In this document: piece by piece, positions 14,792-24,123 of the stretch
Position numbering within the stretch: position 1 is the stretch's first letter
How the letters are laid out: every line of letters starts with the position of its first letter
NCBI GenBank assembly: GCA_903905505.1
Contig: CAIVGL010000022.1
Location: forward strand, 128,761 to 192,760
DNA length: 64,000 nucleotides
Origin: an uncultured Bacteroidia bacterium
GTDB taxonomy: Bacteria > Bacteroidota > Bacteroidia > Bacteroidales > Prolixibacteraceae
Direction: 5' to 3'
Position numbers and translations under genes: made by a program
The notes under the pieces: model-generated
Databases searched by the model: none
Told to the model about the DNA's origin: nothing
Seen by the model: the letters and a program-made list of their open reading frames with translations, nothing else

Positions 14792-16297
14792 ATGTTTTAT
14801 TTATCTCGAATAGTTTTTCTATTTCTGCTTGGCGTACTCTGTATTGACGCTTCAGCAAAGGTCTCCCTTCCGAATTTTTTTACGAATAACATGGTCTTGC
14901 AACGAGGGATGAAAATCTCCGTTTGGGGACAAGCTAGTCCAAATGAAAAGGTTCATGTCTCTCTTGGCTCCAATAGCGGTGAAACATCAGCCGATGTTAC
15001 TGGAATATGGGAGGTTAAATTAAAGTCGATGCCTGCTGGCGGCCCCTATACGCTCCAAGTCAATGGCGAGAATCAGATTAGTGTTACAAATGTCCTTATT
15101 GGTGATATCTGGGTTTGCGCTGGTCAATCGAACATGGAACTTCCTGTCAAAAGATCTAATAATGCGAAAAAAGAGATTGAAAATGCTAATCATCCAAATC
15201 TACGCTTGTTTACCGTCGACCATCAGGCGAATGCCGATAGTACACGAACAAATGTTAAGGGAGAGTGGAGCGTCTGTGATCCAACAACGGTTGTTATGTT
15301 TTCTGGTGTTGGCTATTTCTTTGGCCGTGAATTAGAAAAACAGTTAAACGTTCCAATTGGTCTAATTGATATTGGCTGGAGCGCGACTCGCATTGAAGGT
15401 TGGATAAGCCAAAAGGCTCTTGGCAACTTGGCTTTTGGTCGCAAGGAGGTTGAAAGCTACCTCACTAACGCTCCTAAGGATGATGCGAATGGACTGATTG
15501 GTTACGCTAAATCACTTAAAGTGGCTCAAGAAGCCATTGCTAAGGGAACTCCAAACATTGAAATCCCTGAGCCACCAAGACCATCAAGAAAAGGTCCTTC
15601 TTCGCCGGGAGCTCTGTTTAATTACATGACATATCCCTTGACGCATCTAGGTATTAAAGGTGTGATCTGGTATCAAGGAGAGGCAAATAGCCGTTCACAA
15701 CAAAGTGCCACAGATTATCGCACATACCTTCCAACCCTGATTCAAGATTGGAGATCTGCTTGGAACCAAGGGAACTTCCCTTTCCTATTTGTTCAATTGC
15801 CAAACTTCCAGTCTAGTGGTTTCTGGCCACTTATGCGAGAGGCGATGTTGAAGACCTATCTTGCCGATAAGAAAACAGGGATGGCCGTGACCATTGATGT
15901 TGGTCATAAGACTGATATTCATCCTTCTAACAAGCAGGATGTTGGTTACCGCTTGGCTTTGCAAGCATTAGATGTGGCCTATCACAAAAACATCGTTAGC
16001 CAAGGTCCACTTTTTAAGTCTATGAAAGTGAAAAATGGCAAGTCAGTGCTCTCTTTCTCTCATGTCGGAACAGGATTAGTTGCCGCCAATGGGGACCTAA
16101 AAGGGTTTGAAATTGCTGGTGCAGATCATCTATTTCATCCCGCATCTGGAATTATCACAAAGAATAAAGTAGAGCTTTCATCCGATAAAGTTGCTGCTCC
16201 AGTAGCGGTTCGGTATGCTTGGACGGATTATCCAGAATGTAATCTATACAACAATGAACACCTTCCGGCTAGTCCATTTCGGACTGATAGCTGGTAA
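14792..16297 (+). CDS. Sialate O-acetylesterase-like SGNH esterase
   Basis: An exported 501-residue esterase (signal peptide to about SAKV) of the SASA family, which removes acetyl groups from sugars. The block with GQSNMELP carries the nucleophile Ser113. GVIWYQGEAN and a DIHPSNKQDVGYRLA segment supply the other SGNH blocks and the catalytic Asp/His. The name sialate esterase is historical; in glycan clusters such enzymes deacetylate many sugars. It lies 35 bases after the DUF1080 gene. Confidence 0.85.
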   Translation: MFYLSRIVFLFLLGVLCIDASAKVSLPNFFTNNMVLQRGMKISVWGQASPNEKVHVSLGSNSGETSADVTGIWEVKLKSMPAGGPYTLQVNGENQISVTNVLIGDIWVCAGQSNMELPVKRSNNAKKEIENANHPNLRLFTVDHQANADSTRTNVKGEWSVCDPTTVVMFSGVGYFFGRELEKQLNVPIGLIDIGWSATRIEGWISQKALGNLAFGRKEVESYLTNAPKDDANGLIGYAKSLKVAQEAIAKGTPNIEIPEPPRPSRKGPSSPGALFNYMTYPLTHLGIKGVIWYQGEANSRSQQSATDYRTYLPTLIQDWRSAWNQGNFPFLFVQLPNFQSSGFWPLMREAMLKTYLADKKTGMAVTIDVGHKTDIHPSNKQDVGYRLALQALDVAYHKNIVSQGPLFKSMKVKNGKSVLSFSHVGTGLVAANGDLKGFEIAGADHLFHPASGIITKNKVELSSDKVAAPVAVRYAWTDYPECNLYNNEHLPASPFRTDSW

Positions 16298-16337
16298 CTA
16301 ATTTACATAATATACTTTCCTGAAAGCTTAATTTATC

Positions 16338-19025
16338 ATGAGATTAATTATTCGAGTCGTTGCGCTATTCACTATTTTTTGTTTCCTAATTTGTGCTAAA
16401 TCGACTTTTGCACAAGCATTATTGCCCTATAAAAATTCAAAGCTTCCGATCGAAAAGAGGGTTGAAGATTTGCTTTCTCGAATGACTTTGAAAGAGAAGT
16501 TTTGGCAGATGTTCTTAATCCCTGGCGATTTATCGGATGGAAAAGAGCGCTACAAAGATGGAATATTTGGCTTTCAGGTAGCTGCTCATGCGCAGTCGGA
16601 AAATGCTGCTGGTCAGATGCTAAGTTATGATGCTGGCGCTAATGCTGCTGAGACCGCTAAGTTGATCAACCATATTCAGGAGTTCTTGGTTAAGGAGACG
16701 CGTCTCGGTATTCCAATGATTCCTGTTGATGAGGCATTGCATGGATTAGTTCGCGAAGGTGCTACGGCCTTTCCGCAATCGATTGCTTTAGCCGCAACTT
16801 TCGATACTTTATTGATGACCCAAATTGGAGAAGCTGTTGCAAAGGAGGTTAAGACACGAGGTTTACGAGATATTTTATCACCGGTAATTAATCTAGCCAC
16901 TGATGTAAGGTGGGGTCGTACAGAAGAGACCTATGGCGAAGATCCCTATTTAAGTTCAGCCATTGGAGTGGCTTATATGCGTCAGTTTGAAAAGAATGGG
17001 GTGATCACCACACCGAAACATTTTGTTGCGAATGTTGGTGATGGAGGTCGCGATAGCTATCCAATTCATTCCAGTGAGATGGCGCTTGAAGAGGGTGTTT
17101 TGGCCCCATTTAAAGCGGCATTTTTAAATGCAGGTTCACGATCGGTCATGACCTCCTACAACTCCTTAAATGGTGCTCCTTGTACCTCTAATAATTGGTT
17201 GCTTAACAAAAAGCTCAAAGGCGAATGGGGCTTCAAAGGTTTTGTGATCTCAGATGCTGGAGCAACAGGTGGAGCGAATGTGCTTCATTTTACTTCTGCT
17301 GATTATGCCGAAGCGGCAAAGAATGCTGTTGAGGGTGGATTAGATGTATTCTTTCAAGGTTCGTTTGATCATTATCCATTATTTTGGAAACCTTTTGAAG
17401 AGGGTCGGATCTCACAAAAGGCCATCGACAATGCTGTTCGACGAGTTTTACGAGCTAAATTTGAACTTGGCCTATTTGAAAACCCATATGTCGATCCTGC
17501 TCAAGCAACCATTTGGAATAACCATCCCACTCATCGTGCCTTAGCTCTTAAGGCAGCGGAAGAGTCTCTGGTCTTGCTGAAAAACGAAAAAAGTATTTTG
17601 CCAATCAAAGGCGATATTAAATCAATTGCTGTGCTAGGTGCTGATGCTGTTGATGCACGACTTGGTGGATATAGTGGTCCAGGGGTGAATAACGTTTCTA
17701 TCCTAGATGGGTTAAAGAAGATTACTGATGGTTCTGTGAAAATTGCATATGAACCGGGGAGTGTTCGTAAGATGGATTCATTTTCCGTTGTCCCTGCCGA
17801 ATGTTTCTATAACACAGCTGATGGAACGCAGACAAAAGGTCTGAAGGGGGAGTATTTTAGTAATCCCTATTTTGAGGGGCAGCCGGTTCTCTCACGCACA
17901 GATGCAGCAATAGCCTTTGGATGGACTTTATTCTCTCCAAATCCAAAGATTCCCTACGACTGGTTTTCTATTCGTTGGAATGGAAAATTTAAAGCTCCGT
18001 TTACGGGAAGTGTCAATATTGGATTAAGGGGGAACGATGGGTATCGACTTTATTTTGATAACCAATTGGTGATTGATAATTGGACGAAAAAGTCTTTCGG
18101 AACGCACACGGTGAGTTATTCTTTTGTGAAAGATAAAGAGATCGATATTCGTCTTGAATATCACGAGACCGCAGGTAATGCAAGGCTTCGATTAGTCTGG
18201 GATGCATTTAATAAGGAGTCTGTTTTAAAGGAAAATATCGCTAAAGCAGTTGAACTAGCTCGTCAGTCAGATATGGCTATAGTCGTAGCGGGTATCAACG
18301 AAGGTGAATTTTCAGATCGGGCAATGCTTTCATTACCAGGGAATCAAGAGGAGCTAATCAAGGAAGTGGCTAAGACTGGAAAACCGGTTGTTGTTCTTTT
18401 AGTTGGTGGAAGCGCGATTACTATGTCTAATTGGATGGATCAAGTAGATGGTATTGTATCGGTTTGGTATCCGGGTGAAGAGGGTGGAAATGCCGTCGCT
18501 AAGGTTTTGATGGGGACCTGTTCTCCATCGGGTCGTACCCCAATAACTTATCCAATCAGTGAGGCTCAGTTGCCGTTAGTCTACAATCATAAGCCTACTG
18601 GAAGGGGTGATGATTATAATAATCTTACTGGTCAGCCTTTATTTCCGTTCGGATATGGATTGAGCTATACCTCTTTTGAGTATTCAAATTTAGCTTTAGA
18701 TAAGACCACGATCAAGGCCAATGAGTCACTTCGGGCGACATTTAAAATAAAAAATACGGGGAAATATGATGGCGATGAGGTTGTGCAGTTATATATTCGA
18801 GATGTTCTGGCATCTGTATCTCAACCGATCATTGCTTTAAAGGATTTTCAGCGGGTTTATCTAAAGGTTGGAGAGGAAAAATCGCTCTCGTTCACCATCA
18901 CCCCGAAGATGTTGTCCTTGCTAAATACCAACTTAAAGAGGGTTGTTGAGCCGGGTGAATTTAGGTTGCTAATTGGATCTTCGTCAAAAGATATTCGATT
19001 AAGGGAAGTTATTACCGTAAAATAA
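16338..19025 (+). CDS. GH3 glycoside hydrolase with inserted PA14 domain
   Basis: An exported 895-residue retaining exo-glycosidase (signal peptide ends near TFAQ). The GH3 barrel covers about 45-390 with KHF motif and nucleophile Asp306 in GFVISDAG. The second alpha/beta domain is interrupted by a PA14 module (about 500-650, GLKGEYFSNPYF...GNDGYRLYFDNQLVIDNW), which often limits or guides the active site. The C-terminal Fn3-like domain begins after FPFGYGLSYTSFEYS. The substrate is likely a beta-linked glucose, xylose or similar unit; it cannot be fixed from sequence. Confidence 0.9.
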   Translation: MRLIIRVVALFTIFCFLICAKSTFAQALLPYKNSKLPIEKRVEDLLSRMTLKEKFWQMFLIPGDLSDGKERYKDGIFGFQVAAHAQSENAAGQMLSYDAGANAAETAKLINHIQEFLVKETRLGIPMIPVDEALHGLVREGATAFPQSIALAATFDTLLMTQIGEAVAKEVKTRGLRDILSPVINLATDVRWGRTEETYGEDPYLSSAIGVAYMRQFEKNGVITTPKHFVANVGDGGRDSYPIHSSEMALEEGVLAPFKAAFLNAGSRSVMTSYNSLNGAPCTSNNWLLNKKLKGEWGFKGFVISDAGATGGANVLHFTSADYAEAAKNAVEGGLDVFFQGSFDHYPLFWKPFEEGRISQKAIDNAVRRVLRAKFELGLFENPYVDPAQATIWNNHPTHRALALKAAEESLVLLKNEKSILPIKGDIKSIAVLGADAVDARLGGYSGPGVNNVSILDGLKKITDGSVKIAYEPGSVRKMDSFSVVPAECFYNTADGTQTKGLKGEYFSNPYFEGQPVLSRTDAAIAFGWTLFSPNPKIPYDWFSIRWNGKFKAPFTGSVNIGLRGNDGYRLYFDNQLVIDNWTKKSFGTHTVSYSFVKDKEIDIRLEYHETAGNARLRLVWDAFNKESVLKENIAKAVELARQSDMAIVVAGINEGEFSDRAMLSLPGNQEELIKEVAKTGKPVVVLLVGGSAITMSNWMDQVDGIVSVWYPGEEGGNAVAKVLMGTCSPSGRTPITYPISEAQLPLVYNHKPTGRGDDYNNLTGQPLFPFGYGLSYTSFEYSNLALDKTTIKANESLRATFKIKNTGKYDGDEVVQLYIRDVLASVSQPIIALKDFQRVYLKVGEEKSLSFTITPKMLSLLNTNLKRVVEPGEFRLLIGSSSKDIRLREVITVK

Positions 19026-19061
19026 TCGATGCATTTAATGTCATACTTAGAAACCTTAAAG

Positions 19062-20981
19062 ATGAAAAAGGTAGGATTCTTGTTTGCATTTATCGTTGTT
19101 TTTTTCAGCGTAGGATTTTCACAACCTGTTTCTCGTGCGATTAGAACACCAGAGTACCGTGATTTGCAAAAGCGTTTATGTACGGGATGGAATACCTGGT
19201 ACAATCACAGCTTTACCTCGCATGTGCTATTGCCGGAGGGTTTTTCGATCAATCTCTGTGTCGCTCGTCCTGGGTTATGGGAGACTGGCTTTCTACGTGA
19301 GATGTATAAGGGTTCTAAATCTCTTCCTCGTCCAGAGGAGGTTCGTCCAGGTTTGCGATCTGATGATGGCAGTTACACCAGTGTAGAGGTTAAATTTAAA
19401 GACGAGGTTCTAGAGATTCAAAGTGCCGTGGATGGCGATGATCAGCTTATCTTAGTCACACCGGTTAAGCCAGGAAAGAATCAATTGATCGTAGAAGCGG
19501 GATTACCATGGGATCGCGAAGGACTAATCGGTGTTGAGGCGAATAGCTTAGTCGGAAAATTTGCTGCTCGAACCATTACTGTTCACCTTACTGAAGATCC
19601 AATCAAGGATGGCTATGTGGTGAGCTACAATCCTCATCTTACCGTGCCTCTTTCGCACGAGGTGGGAATTTATACCGGTAAGGTTAGGTCTCTGGCAGAA
19701 CTGAAAAATACCATCGCCAAAAGTAGAGCTGTGCAGCAGAAACGAATGGATAGTTATGGTCAATTATCAGAGGCCTTTAAGGCTATGCAGACCATATTGG
19801 CTTGGAACACGATTTATGATGCTCCAAACAATCGCGCCATCACACCTGTGAGCCGATTCTGGAACCATAGCTGGGGTGGTTTTGTATTATTTGATTGGGA
19901 CACGTATTTCGCGAGTTATATGTGTTCGATGTTTAATAAAGAGCTGGCCTATGCCAATGCGATCGAGATCACCAAGGCCATTACTCCGGATGGTTTCATC
20001 CCTAATTATCAAGCTCCATTTGGTGTCACCTCTTGGGATCGATCACAACCACCTGTTGGCAGTTATGTGATCAATGAGATTTATAAGAAATATAAGGAAA
20101 AATGGCTATTGGACGAAGTCTATGATGAGCTGTTGACCTGGAATCGGTGGTGGCCTAAAGCACGTGATGTTAAAGGTTACTTGGCTTTTGGATCGAATAA
20201 TGTGCCAGATAGTCTGCGCACCATTGACAAGCACAACATCCAAGCGGCTAAATACGAGTCGTTGGATAACTCACCCTTGTATGATGATATCCCTTTTAAC
20301 CCGATCACACACACGATGGATCTAGCCGATGTCAGCTTGATGAGTTATTATGTGATGGACTGTGATGCTTTAGCAAAGATTGCTGAAACTCTAGGTAAAA
20401 AGTCAGATGTTAAAGAGCTTCAGAAACGTTCGCAGCTTTATGCAAAACGATTAGCTACGATGTGGGATGAAAAAGAGGGGATATTTCTAAATAAACGCCT
20501 TGACACGGGCGAGAAATCACATCGTATTGCTCCCAATAATTTCTATCCAATGTTAGCAAAGGTCTGCACGCAAAAACAGGCTGAGATTATGATGAAGAAC
20601 TTTTATTTTAATCCAGCTAAGTTCTATGGTGAATATGTTATCCCTTCAATTTCGCGGGATGATTCAGCTTACAAGGACAATAGCTATTGGCGAGGTCGGG
20701 TATGGGCTCCAATGAATTTCTTGGTTTATCTAGGAATGAGAAATTACAACCTTCCGGAAGCACGAAAAGATTTAGTCCATAAGTCTATGAATTTATTGAT
20801 GAAATCTTGGAATGAGAATCGGGCAGTTTTTGAAAATTACAATAGTACCACCGGACGTGGAGACGATAAGCCAAGTGCCGATCCATTTTACCATTGGGGT
20901 GCTTTATTAGGTTTTATGTCTTTTATTGAAGAGGGGTATATGGATCCTGTTACTTCTGCAACAAATAATGCTAAGAAATAA
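19062..20981 (+). CDS. GH63/MGH-like (alpha/alpha)6 glycosidase 1
   Basis: From ATG 19062 the protein begins with a clear signal peptide (MKKVGFLFAFIVVFF...SQ) and is 639 residues long; the longer frame from 19029 lacks one. A beta-sandwich N-domain (to about 230) precedes an (alpha/alpha)6 barrel with LFDWDTYFASYM, YWRGRVWAPMNFLVYLG and FENYNSTTGRG. Those are the hallmarks of GH63/mannosylglycerate-hydrolase-like enzymes, with the Asp of DWD as likely acid and the Glu of FENYN as likely base. Activity on alpha-linked glucose or mannose is likely. It is followed after 7 bases by a related gene. Confidence 0.8.
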   Translation: MKKVGFLFAFIVVFFSVGFSQPVSRAIRTPEYRDLQKRLCTGWNTWYNHSFTSHVLLPEGFSINLCVARPGLWETGFLREMYKGSKSLPRPEEVRPGLRSDDGSYTSVEVKFKDEVLEIQSAVDGDDQLILVTPVKPGKNQLIVEAGLPWDREGLIGVEANSLVGKFAARTITVHLTEDPIKDGYVVSYNPHLTVPLSHEVGIYTGKVRSLAELKNTIAKSRAVQQKRMDSYGQLSEAFKAMQTILAWNTIYDAPNNRAITPVSRFWNHSWGGFVLFDWDTYFASYMCSMFNKELAYANAIEITKAITPDGFIPNYQAPFGVTSWDRSQPPVGSYVINEIYKKYKEKWLLDEVYDELLTWNRWWPKARDVKGYLAFGSNNVPDSLRTIDKHNIQAAKYESLDNSPLYDDIPFNPITHTMDLADVSLMSYYVMDCDALAKIAETLGKKSDVKELQKRSQLYAKRLATMWDEKEGIFLNKRLDTGEKSHRIAPNNFYPMLAKVCTQKQAEIMMKNFYFNPAKFYGEYVIPSISRDDSAYKDNSYWRGRVWAPMNFLVYLGMRNYNLPEARKDLVHKSMNLLMKSWNENRAVFENYNSTTGRGDDKPSADPFYHWGALLGFMSFIEEGYMDPVTSATNNAKK

Positions 20982-20988
20982 ATTCAAG

Positions 20989-22581
20989 ATGAAAAAGGCC
21001 CTTGCTTTAGTTCTCTTTTTATCGTTTCTAATCTCTGGTTTAAACGCTCAAGAAAAAAATAAGGCAGAGCTCGAAAAAATGCGAGGATTGGTTTACTCGG
21101 AAGATCCTCAAATTAATTCTTTGGCCGAAAAGATATTTTCACAGTGTATCTTTTCAAAGCTACTCGATCCATTGCCTCCAGCTTTACCACACAAGTGGTT
21201 TTCTCCTGGAGGTGGTTATATTGGGCAGTGGGTATGGGATACGCAATTTGTTTTAGCGGCCTATGCCCCCATGGGGGAGGATACTGTCATTCGCGGTGTA
21301 TACGATAATTATTGGCATACCATCCGTACTAATCCAGAGGCTCCTAAAGGCACCTATCGCTATGGCATGGTGCCAAATTTCTTGAAAGAATGGCCACCTT
21401 TAGGGTATTCACAGATTCCTATTCTTGCCTGGGGAATGATGCAGGTTTATCGACAAACCGGTGATCTAAAACTGCTTCAGGAATCACTTCCTTACCTAGT
21501 CGCTTTTGATCAATGGTATTCTACAGAACGAGATGTCGACCATGATGGCTTGATAGAGTATGGGGCGTATAAACCAATTGGCAAAGCGGGGATGTTACAG
21601 ACTGCTCGTTTTGAGACATTTGATTACTTCCCAACGATGGACAGCATGAAGATGACTCATCATCCAACACGTGCCGAAGGGGGCGAATGGTATGGCAATG
21701 TAGAAGGGGTTGAGCAGACCTGTTTCTTGCTGATGAGTGAGCGAGCGATCGTTGAAATGGCCGAGATTTTAGGTGATAAGAAGTTAGCTCGTCAATACAA
21801 AAAGGTTATTGCTCGGCGTATTGATGCAATGCAGAAAAAGATGTGGAGTCTGGACAAGAAATTCTTCTTCAGTTTAGATCGAGATTCGGATCGACCAATA
21901 GATGTGCGATCGATTCAAGGTTTTCTCACCATGTGTTGTGATGCGGCTACAAAGGAGCAGGCTAAATCTTTAGTCTCGGAGTTAAAAGAACCTGCAAAAT
22001 GGTGGTGTGCCTATCCCGTACCAACGGTGGCTTTAAATGATGCGAAGTTTAGTGCCAAAGGTTTCTGGCGCGGTGATATGTGGCCAGTCACAACTTATCT
22101 TGTGGCCTATGGATTAAATCGTTATGGTTATCATGATGAAGCTCGACAGCTAACGGATAAATTGGTTGAATTGTCAAAATTCAAGGGTGTGAATGAGCGA
22201 TACAATGGTCTTACTGGCCAGTCTCTTGGGGTGAATGGCTTAGGCATGTCGTGCTCGGTATGGAGCATGATCGTTGAGAATTATTACGGTATTACAGGCG
22301 ACTTTACCACCATCTGTCTCCCTAAGAATGCCAAAGGAAGACATCTAAGACTTGGGCAGCTGGAGGTTAGCTATCCTGAGGATGACCAGGTTTTGCTTAT
22401 CTCAGATTTCCAAAGAAGTCTTAAAGTTGTCTTCCCAAATGCCAAACGAGATGGTCAACTTATGGTTTTTTTGGAGGGTAAACAACTTTCGAAAAGTGCC
22501 TTGCGAAAATCTCCGAATGCAGTGGAATTTAAAGCCGAGCCAGACAAACATTATTTGATTAAATTGAGTCACGAAAATTGA
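20989..22581 (+). CDS. GH63/MGH-like (alpha/alpha)6 glycosidase 2
   Basis: A 530-residue exported protein from ATG 20989 (signal peptide MKKALALVLFLSF...LNAQ). It has the same barrel motifs as its upstream neighbour in a different form: GQWVWDTQFVLAAYA, FWRGDMWPVTTYLVAYGL and NERYNGLTGQ. The likely catalytic pair is the Asp of VWDT and the Glu of NERYN. It lacks the large N-terminal sandwich of the other gene. The two are distant relatives, not a recent duplicate. Trehalase-like (GH37) or GH63 specificity cannot be separated here. Confidence 0.75.
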   Translation: MKKALALVLFLSFLISGLNAQEKNKAELEKMRGLVYSEDPQINSLAEKIFSQCIFSKLLDPLPPALPHKWFSPGGGYIGQWVWDTQFVLAAYAPMGEDTVIRGVYDNYWHTIRTNPEAPKGTYRYGMVPNFLKEWPPLGYSQIPILAWGMMQVYRQTGDLKLLQESLPYLVAFDQWYSTERDVDHDGLIEYGAYKPIGKAGMLQTARFETFDYFPTMDSMKMTHHPTRAEGGEWYGNVEGVEQTCFLLMSERAIVEMAEILGDKKLARQYKKVIARRIDAMQKKMWSLDKKFFFSLDRDSDRPIDVRSIQGFLTMCCDAATKEQAKSLVSELKEPAKWWCAYPVPTVALNDAKFSAKGFWRGDMWPVTTYLVAYGLNRYGYHDEARQLTDKLVELSKFKGVNERYNGLTGQSLGVNGLGMSCSVWSMIVENYYGITGDFTTICLPKNAKGRHLRLGQLEVSYPEDDQVLLISDFQRSLKVVFPNAKRDGQLMVFLEGKQLSKSALRKSPNAVEFKAEPDKHYLIKLSHEN

Positions 22582-22602
22582 GAACTGAAAAAATTATAAA
22601 TC

Positions 22603-24108
22603 ATGAATAAGAACTACCTACCGAAGATTTTTTTATCCCTATTTGGAGTTGCCATGGCTTGCATGCCTGCAATTTCTAAGGAGGTTAAGAAACCCAATAT
22701 TATCTTCATTCTTGCCGATGACTTAGGTTATGGCGACGTGTCGGCTTTAAACGAGAATTCGAAAATTAAGACGGTCAATATTGATCGGCTAGTCAGTCAG
22801 GGGGTATCGTTTACCGATGCCCATTCAAGCTCTGCGGTCTGCACCCCTACCCGTTATGGGATTCTTACTGGACGTTACAATTGGCGTTCTAACTTAAAGA
22901 GTGGGGTGTTAATGGGCTATAGCAAACCGCTCATTCCAAAGGATAGAAGGACAATGGCTTCCTTTTTAAAGGAAGAAGATTATCAGACTGCTTGTATCGG
23001 GAAATGGCACCTAGGATGGACGTGGAATAATATTGAGAAGGGAAAAGACAGCATCAATTATGCGATGCCAATCAAGGATGGTCCAACAACTTTGGGATTT
23101 GATTATTTCTATGGTATTTCGGGTTCTTTAGACATGGATCCCTATGTTTATGTAGAGAATGATAAGCCTACAGCACTTCCAAATCGGATCACTCAAAATT
23201 CTGGAATGAAAACTTGGCGCAAAGGACCAACGGCTTCCGATTTTGTTCATGAGCAGACGCTTCCCAATATCATAAGTCGTGCGGAGAATTACATTACGGA
23301 GAAATCAAAGAGCAAGTCTCCATTTTTTCTCTATCTCCCATTAACAGCTCCCCATACACCAATCTTGCCGAGTGCAGAGTTTCAAGGTAAGTCGGGACTA
23401 AATGCATATGGTGATTTCGTGCTAATGGTGGATGCGATGTTAGGAAAGGTTTTAAGTGCTGTTGAAAAAGCGGGAATTAGCGAGAATACAATTATCGTAT
23501 TTACCTCTGATAATGGGTGTAGTCCTTCGGCAAATTTCGGCGAGTTAAAAGCAAAGGGTCACAATCCAAGTTACATCTTTAGAGGTCATAAAGCTGATCT
23601 GTTTGATGGTGGACATCGAATTCCATGTGTAGTCAGATGGCCTGCAAGAATCAAAACACATCAAGTGGATCAGACGGTCTGTCTAAACGATTTTATGGCC
23701 ACCTTCGCTAATGTAACGGGTTACAAGCTTAAAGATAATGAAGGTGAAGATAGCTATAATCTAATGCCATTATTGCTTAATAGCAACCCGCAGCCAGCGA
23801 TTCGTGAAGCGACGGTTCATCACTCGATTGATGGTGCTTTTACGATTCGAAAGGGTGAATGGAAGTTATTATTCTCTGCTGGCTCAGGTGGCTGGAGCTC
23901 ACCAAAATCGAATGAGCCCAATTATAAATCGCTTCCACCGGTTCAACTTTATAATCTGAAATCAGATCCAGGTGAGGCTAAAAATCTTTATGCAGAATTT
24001 CCAGCTGTTGTTGCGGAACTAACAGCATTGATGAAGAAATATATTCAAGATGGTAGAAGCACGCCAGGTGCTCCACAGAAGAATGATGGGAAAGAAATTG
24101 TATTATAA
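22603..24108 (+). CDS. Family S1 sulfatase, CTPTR type
   Basis: Hydrolyses sulfate esters on sugars outside the cytoplasm. The 501-residue protein has a signal peptide (to about ISKE), the metal-binding ADDLGYGD near the start, the formylglycine site Cys80 in CTPTR, GKWHLG and the second metal site FTSDNG. Maturation needs conversion of Cys80 to formylglycine by a maturase not found in this window. It is the first of two tandem sulfatases in the plus-strand operon. Confidence 0.92.
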   Translation: MNKNYLPKIFLSLFGVAMACMPAISKEVKKPNIIFILADDLGYGDVSALNENSKIKTVNIDRLVSQGVSFTDAHSSSAVCTPTRYGILTGRYNWRSNLKSGVLMGYSKPLIPKDRRTMASFLKEEDYQTACIGKWHLGWTWNNIEKGKDSINYAMPIKDGPTTLGFDYFYGISGSLDMDPYVYVENDKPTALPNRITQNSGMKTWRKGPTASDFVHEQTLPNIISRAENYITEKSKSKSPFFLYLPLTAPHTPILPSAEFQGKSGLNAYGDFVLMVDAMLGKVLSAVEKAGISENTIIVFTSDNGCSPSANFGELKAKGHNPSYIFRGHKADLFDGGHRIPCVVRWPARIKTHQVDQTVCLNDFMATFANVTGYKLKDNEGEDSYNLMPLLLNSNPQPAIREATVHHSIDGAFTIRKGEWKLLFSAGSGGWSSPKSNEPNYKSLPPVQLYNLKSDPGEAKNLYAEFPAVVAELTALMKKYIQDGRSTPGAPQKNDGKEIVL

Positions 24109-24123
24109 TTAGCGACATATCTC

